From: an archaeon | GTDB lineage: Archaea > Asgardarchaeota > Hermodarchaeia > Hermodarchaeales > Hermodarchaeaceae | Assembly: GCA_016550415.1 (NCBI GenBank) | Contig: JABXGU010000073.1 | Span: forward strand, 1-8,673 | Reading direction: 5' to 3' | Length of the DNA stretch: 8,673 nt | Part shown: piece by piece, positions 5,855-8,673 of the stretch | How the letters are laid out: every line of letters begins with the position of its first letter | Numbering within the stretch: the first letter of the stretch is position 1 | Position numbers and translations under genes: made by a program | Notes under the pieces: generated by a model | What the model was told of the DNA's origin: nothing | The model's database searches: none | The model's input: the letters and a program-made list of their open reading frames with translations, nothing else

Positions 5855-6439
5855 TTGTCAAAACTTGCTCCAACTGATTTGCATGAGCAATTAACTTCTG
5901 ACTCGTCTGACTTTGGATTGAAAGTAGTCATGATGGGCGATGGACGAGTCGGTAAAACCTCCCTAGTTCTTCGATATACAAAGAACTCCTTTTCTCCTGA
6001 ATACAAACAATCACTTGGTGCTAGTTTTGCTGTCAAGGATTTAATGGTTGCTAAAAGGCAAGTAAAACTAGTCATTTGGGATATTGCTGGCCAACCTTCT
6101 TTTAATCAAGTAAGACGACACTATTACAGTGGCGCACATGGGGCACTACTTGTCTTTGATGTCACAACTCCCTCCAGTTTCATGACACTTCACAATTGGT
6201 ATAACGACTTTATCCAAGCGGTACCAGATGGTACAGTGATTCTAGTTGCCAACAAGGTTGATTTGGGGGAAAATCGGATGGTTCCCCAAGAAGCAGGGAA
6301 AATGCTGAGCGAATGGTGGAAAATCCCCTACATTGAAACCTCAGCTGCCACTGCTAAAGGTGTACAACAAGCTTTTGAAATTGTAGCCGCTCATGCACTA
6401 GAAAAAGCAGTCTCACAAGGAAATAACTTCTCTGATTAG
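5855..6439 (+). CDS. Rab/Ras-like small GTPase
   Basis: This 194-residue protein is a single small-GTPase domain with a 20-residue N-terminal extension. All five nucleotide-binding motifs are present: P-loop GDGRVGKT (28-35), switch I near YKQSLGASF (50-58), WDIAGQ (75-80, with the Q that positions the attacking water), NKVD (133-136) and ETSA (161-164). The stretch RRHYYSGAHGALLVFDVTTPSSF, split across 87-109, is Rab-like. Small GTPases switch between GDP and GTP states to recruit effectors, often at membranes. Oddities: the switch I threonine is a serine (S53), the G3 motif is DIAGQ in place of DTAGQ, and the C-terminus (SQGNNFSD) has no cysteine, so it cannot be prenylated in the eukaryotic way. 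Many Asgard genomes carry large families of such GTPases, which is the main hint to the host lineage. Its nearest same-strand neighbour is the presenilin-like gene. Confidence 0.93.
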   Translation: MSKLAPTDLHEQLTSDSSDFGLKVVMMGDGRVGKTSLVLRYTKNSFSPEYKQSLGASFAVKDLMVAKRQVKLVIWDIAGQPSFNQVRRHYYSGAHGALLVFDVTTPSSFMTLHNWYNDFIQAVPDGTVILVANKVDLGENRMVPQEAGKMLSEWWKIPYIETSAATAKGVQQAFEIVAAHALEKAVSQGNNFSD

Positions 6440-6515
6440 TTCCTTTTTCTATTCTGATTTTGCAACCATATCTGGTTACGATTATTAAGGTTCAACTTAA
6501 TTTTCTGAAGTTGAA
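6440..6515. terminator. shared 3' region of convergent GTPase and NfeD-like genes
   Basis: After the GTPase stop, the plus strand has a T-rich stretch TTCCTTTTTC (6440-6449), suitable as a U-tract terminator. Two small hairpins follow: AACCA-TATC-TGGTT at 6464-6477, and TTCAACTT (6491-6498) pairing with AAGTTGAA (6508-6515) across the NfeD-like stop codon. They may stop or protect transcripts from both sides. No minus-strand U-run follows, so that direction is less supported. Confidence 0.4.
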
Positions 6516-6958
6516 AAAGGCTCAACTGTTAAGCAGAGTCCTTCAACGGCAATAACTTGTACTTTGATATCTTTTTTTAGAGGTGTCTTTGCAACAGCTC
6601 TCCATATTTCCCCCCGCAAGCGTACTTTTCCTTTCCATTGATTTAAGCTAGTTGAGAAATCGTCAAGTACGATGGCTAGTTGGCCTATAACGGGGTGTTC
6701 GATGGGTATCTCGCTACTTGAAGTGAAGAAATGAATTTTTAGAGCGGTGAATAATCCCAGCCCCACTATCACACAAATCAAACCCGGAAATAAAAGGAAT
6801 GGAATAATTAATTGAATTACTATGGTTGCGACGATGCCAATTATTGTTTCTTCAAGTACGCTAAATGCTATGAATGCTCGGAGCGAGCTACGTGCTTTTT
6901 TTCCTCCTTTTTCAGTGGAGCTTGATTGGTAAGAATCAGAATTTTCATCAACATCCAA
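6497..6958 (-). CDS. small NfeD-like membrane protein with C-terminal OB-fold domain
   Basis: The 153-residue product has a polar N-terminus (1-30), two membrane segments (about 36-55 and 57-78) and a soluble C-terminal domain (about 88-147). The C-terminal segment GKVRLRGEIWRAVA (110-123), ending in VQVIAVEGLCLTVEP (133-147), follows the NfeD beta-barrel pattern (G-x-V-x-x-x-GE-x-W, then a V-x-V-x-x-V-x-G-L-x-L-x-V strand pair). NfeD proteins usually accompany stomatin/SPFH proteins and, in long forms, include a ClpP-like serine protease. This is the short form without the protease part, and no stomatin gene is nearby. The start is TTG 6958; there is no methionine codon before the membrane segments, and GGTG lies eight bases upstream. 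It is convergent with the GTPase gene and divergent from the M20 peptidase gene. Confidence 0.8.
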   Translation of the reverse strand: MDVDENSDSYQSSSTEKGGKKARSSLRAFIAFSVLEETIIGIVATIVIQLIIPFLLFPGLICVIVGLGLFTALKIHFFTSSSEIPIEHPVIGQLAIVLDDFSTSLNQWKGKVRLRGEIWRAVAKTPLKKDIKVQVIAVEGLCLTVEPFSTSEN

Positions 6959-6970
6959 GGTGATTGCACC
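6959..6970. repeat. short inverted repeat at the NfeD-like start
   Basis: GGTGATTGCACC has a GGTG/CACC stem around a four-base loop and abuts the TTG start codon of the NfeD-like gene. On the minus strand the GGTG may act as ribosome-binding site, and folding would hide it. The stem is only four pairs long. Confidence 0.25.
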
Positions 6971-6991
6971 AATTCTCTCCTACTAGAGCAA

Positions 6992-6999
6992 CTTATAAG
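6992..6999. promoter_or_regulatory. palindromic TATA-like box of a divergent promoter
   Basis: CTTATAAG is a perfect 8-bp palindrome in the 110-bp space between the NfeD-like and M20 genes. Read to the right, it would start transcription near 7022-7027, about 45 bases before ATG 7069. Read to the left, it would start near 6966-6970, about 10 bases before TTG 6958. One box could therefore serve both genes. No other TATA-like element of similar quality is seen in this space. Confidence 0.5.
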
Positions 7000-7052
7000 A
7001 ATTTGACCTAGTGCATCGGTAGTCTTATTGCATTGGAAGTCTCACTTTATGC

Positions 7053-7058
7053 AGGAGG
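7053..7058 (+). promoter_or_regulatory. Shine-Dalgarno site deciding the M20 start
   Basis: AGGAGG is the strongest ribosome-binding sequence in the window and lies 10 bases before ATG 7069. It argues against the upstream in-frame TTG at 7033. Confidence 0.6.
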
Positions 7059-7068
7059 ATGCTGGTAT

Positions 7069-8292
7069 ATGGTCTCAAACGATAATCTTGAATTCGAGTT
7101 GTCTCTGTTACGTAAGTTGGTTGAAATTGATACAACAGTCACAAGTTCAAGTCGAACAGGTTATGCAGAATGTTCTGAAATGATTCGCCTGGAAGCTCAA
7201 AGATTGGGCTTAGGTACTGAGGTTCTAGATGGTCATAACGTAACTATTGATGGAGAAACCCGACCTAATGTCGTGGTCAGTTTAGATGGCTCATCAGAGG
7301 TGGATCTTCTTTTGATTACACATTTAGATGTGGTTCCTGCTGAGGCCTCTAAATGGGTAAGCCCCCCTTTCCAGTTGAAGGTTACAAGGGATAGAGCTTA
7401 TGGGCGTGGCACGGCAGATAACAAATCAAATATTGTTGCTGCAATGAGTGCCATGGGCGAACTTGCTAAAGATGAACCTGAAGTGAATATTAAACTCCTA
7501 GTCACTTGCGATGAAGAAGTTGGAGGGCGTGCTGGTATTGGCTATCTATTCGATGATATTGGTATCCGTGGAACTGCAGGTGTTGTTGTTGACAGTGCCC
7601 CCGATTACATCAGCATTGGTGCAAGTGGTGCATTATGGGGTCGTTTTCTTGTTAAGGGTAGGGGCGGGCACAGTGGAAATCCTGAAAAATTTGATAATCC
7701 AATTCTGCGTGCCGCCACTCTCATTGAAAAGCTTCAACAGTATCACCGAGTAGTCTCACGAATAAGGAGCAAGCTAAAGGCACCACCAGATGCTCCCTAT
7801 TCAAAGGTTCATGGACGATTCAGTGTGACCATGATCAAGGCTTGGGAGAAGGAAAATGTCATTCCTGGAGAATGTGAAATCAGGTTTGATCGCCGGCTCA
7901 TTCCTGAAGAAAATGCAAAGCAAGCAGAGGATGCCCTTTGGAAATTTATCCGCGCATTAGCGGAGAAGCAAGCAACTGAAATTGAAGAGCTTGAAATCAT
8001 CAGTGGCGTGGAAGGATACTATACTGATGAAAAACACCCCTTTGTCCGTCACTTCACTTCTGTAGCTCAGAAAGCAACTGGTACAAAATTGCCATTAGCA
8101 GCAGATTTAGGTGGCAATGATGGTGCTCATCTTGCAAAAGCTGGCATACCGGTAGTAAGCTTTGGCACAATTAGAACTGATACAAACTATCACGCACACA
8201 ACGAGTTTGTCTATCTACAAGATATCAAGCTTGTAAGAGATACAATTACCCTCCTGGGGAGAAGCCCTGCAGAAAAATTCCCTAGAGCATAA
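7069..8292 (+). CDS. M20 family metallopeptidase (ArgE/DapE-like amidohydrolase)
   Basis: M20 enzymes are cytoplasmic two-metal hydrolases that cut amide bonds in N-acyl amino acids, succinyl-diaminopimelate or small peptides. The product is 407 residues, normal for the family. All metal and catalytic residues are visible: THLDVVP with H85 and D87, YGRGTADNK with D117, CDEEVGG with E149 (general base) and E150 (ligand), D175 in VVDSAPD, and a C-terminal NYHAHNEF with H375 and E379. GRGGHSGNP (197-205) marks entry to the lid domain, whose H201 assists catalysis in the family; NDGAHLAKAGIPVVSFGT (350-367) leads into the last metal site. The start is ATG 7069 because of AGGAGG ten bases upstream; a longer in-frame TTG start at 7033 would add 12 residues of unlikely character. 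The substrate cannot be told: no lysine, arginine or diaminopimelate pathway genes are adjacent, so a general peptide or acyl-amino-acid role is as likely as a biosynthetic one. Confidence 0.92.
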   Translation: MVSNDNLEFELSLLRKLVEIDTTVTSSSRTGYAECSEMIRLEAQRLGLGTEVLDGHNVTIDGETRPNVVVSLDGSSEVDLLLITHLDVVPAEASKWVSPPFQLKVTRDRAYGRGTADNKSNIVAAMSAMGELAKDEPEVNIKLLVTCDEEVGGRAGIGYLFDDIGIRGTAGVVVDSAPDYISIGASGALWGRFLVKGRGGHSGNPEKFDNPILRAATLIEKLQQYHRVVSRIRSKLKAPPDAPYSKVHGRFSVTMIKAWEKENVIPGECEIRFDRRLIPEENAKQAEDALWKFIRALAEKQATEIEELEIISGVEGYYTDEKHPFVRHFTSVAQKATGTKLPLAADLGGNDGAHLAKAGIPVVSFGTIRTDTNYHAHNEFVYLQDIKLVRDTITLLGRSPAEKFPRA

Positions 8293-8343
8293 TATGATTT
8301 ATCTGATTCAAGAATGTGGAAATAAGGTCACAAGAGTGGACTA

Positions 8344-8349
8344 TTTTTT
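8344..8349 (+). terminator. U-tract terminator after the M20 gene
   Basis: Six T in a row lie 52 bases after the M20 stop codon and are the only clear T-run in this spacer. There is no strong hairpin before them. Confidence 0.35.
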
Positions 8350-8373
8350 CCGCACTATAGGATTTAGAATTTA

Positions 8374-8406
8374 AGCTCTATATGAGGTTAGAGAAAAGAT
8401 TTAAGG
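8374..8406 (+). promoter_or_regulatory. candidate promoter region of the Top6B-like gene
   Basis: Two TATA-like stretches are present, GCTCTATATGAG (8374-8385) and GATTTAAGG (8399-8407). They would give leaders of about 65 or 40 bases before ATG 8472. I cannot choose between them. Confidence 0.25.
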
Positions 8407-8471
8407 TATCAACTATGTTATTTGAACAGTTGTAGATTTTAGTCGGCAGATACGCCAGGCGGGGTAATGAA

Positions 8472-8673
8472 ATGGCAAAAACAGATAGGAATACTTCATC
8501 CAAAGGCTCCACATTATCAGATAAAGGCAGTGTAATTCGGCGCGGGGAAGTTGCTGAATTTTTCCGGAAACGAACCCAGCTTGTAGGCTTCTCCATGGAA
8601 TTACACAAGTTCACTCAGTATGTTGCTGAATTCAGTGATAATGCCCTAGATGCCATTGAAACCTATTATTGGA
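8472..8673 (+). CDS. topoisomerase VI subunit B-like GHKL ATPase, N-terminal part (cut by window edge)
   Basis: Topoisomerase VI is an A2B2 type II topoisomerase of archaea; subunit B is its ATP-driven clamp. Only 67 codons are visible. After a polar tail of about 25 residues, GEVAEFFRKRTQLVGF (25-40) matches the N-terminal strap of Top6B, and AEFSDNALDAIE (52-63) is the GHKL N-box, with E53 as likely general base and N57 as likely Mg2+ ligand. The segment between (SMELHKFTQYV) lacks the usual PxRALYxTVxEL-type sequence, so this may be a divergent Top6B-like protein and not the standard subunit. The start is ATG 8472, with GGCGGGG upstream at 8458-8464 as a possible ribosome-binding site. Whether subunit A follows is outside the window. 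Confidence 0.7.
   Translation, partial: MAKTDRNTSSKGSTLSDKGSVIRRGEVAEFFRKRTQLVGFSMELHKFTQYVAEFSDNALDAIETYYW

Noticed and set aside
7033..7068. Upstream TTG start for the M20 gene
   Set aside because: ATG 7069 has AGGAGG at good spacing, and the added 12 residues (LYAGGCWY) are not typical of the family N-terminus.
8378..8614. Open minus-strand frame of 78 codons
   Set aside because: It is antisense to the Top6B-like start, which has recognisable strap and N-box motifs.
1..8673. CRISPR arrays, insertion sequences, rRNA or tRNA genes
   Set aside because: No regularly spaced direct repeats, transposase motifs or cloverleaf-like sequences were seen on either strand.

Overview
The window looks like a piece of an Asgard (Promethearchaeota-type) archaeal genome. 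The archaeal side is shown by a RadA-type recombinase with N-terminal helix-hairpin-helix motifs, the start of a topoisomerase VI subunit B-like gene, a tungsten aldehyde:ferredoxin oxidoreductase, AT-rich TATA-like promoters and frequent TTG starts. The Asgard inference rests mainly on a Rab/Ras-like small GTPase lying next to a presenilin/signal-peptide-peptidase-like intramembrane protease. No 16S rRNA or other lineage marker is present, so the lineage is an inference.

Layout. Positions 1-452 (-) hold the 5' part of radA, cut by the window edge. Positions 698-2578 (-) hold an AOR-family oxidoreductase. An AT-rich divergent intergenic region (about 2579-2831) carries inverted repeats and a hairpin-forming leader. 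It separates AOR from a secreted, membrane-anchored family 5 solute-binding protein (2832-4673, +) whose two halves appear to be in swapped order. A GNRA-loop hairpin plus T-run follows. Next come the presenilin-like protease (4842-5750, +) and the Rab-like GTPase (5855-6439, +). A short convergent gap leads to a small NfeD-like membrane protein (6497-6958, -). A 110-bp divergent promoter with a palindromic TATA-like box separates it from an M20 metallopeptidase (7069-8292, +). The window ends inside a Top6B-like ATPase gene (from 8472, +).

How the genes may work together. radA and top6B-like are DNA-maintenance genes at the two ends. The middle is rich in peptide and membrane-protein handling: a peptide-type solute-binding protein, an intramembrane aspartyl protease, an NfeD protein (a family often paired with membrane serine proteases) and an M20 amidohydrolase. 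The Rab-like GTPase sits among them. The genes are on alternating strands with separate promoters, so this is a neighbourhood and not an operon; any functional link is inference.

Most notable: (1) the solute-binding protein looks like a natural circular permutation, with the C-terminal half of the fold placed before the N-terminal half and the cut in the inter-lobe loop; (2) the presenilin-like protein keeps GxGD but has ED where YD is usual and PGLP where PALP is usual; (3) it is a near neighbour of a Rab-like GTPase.
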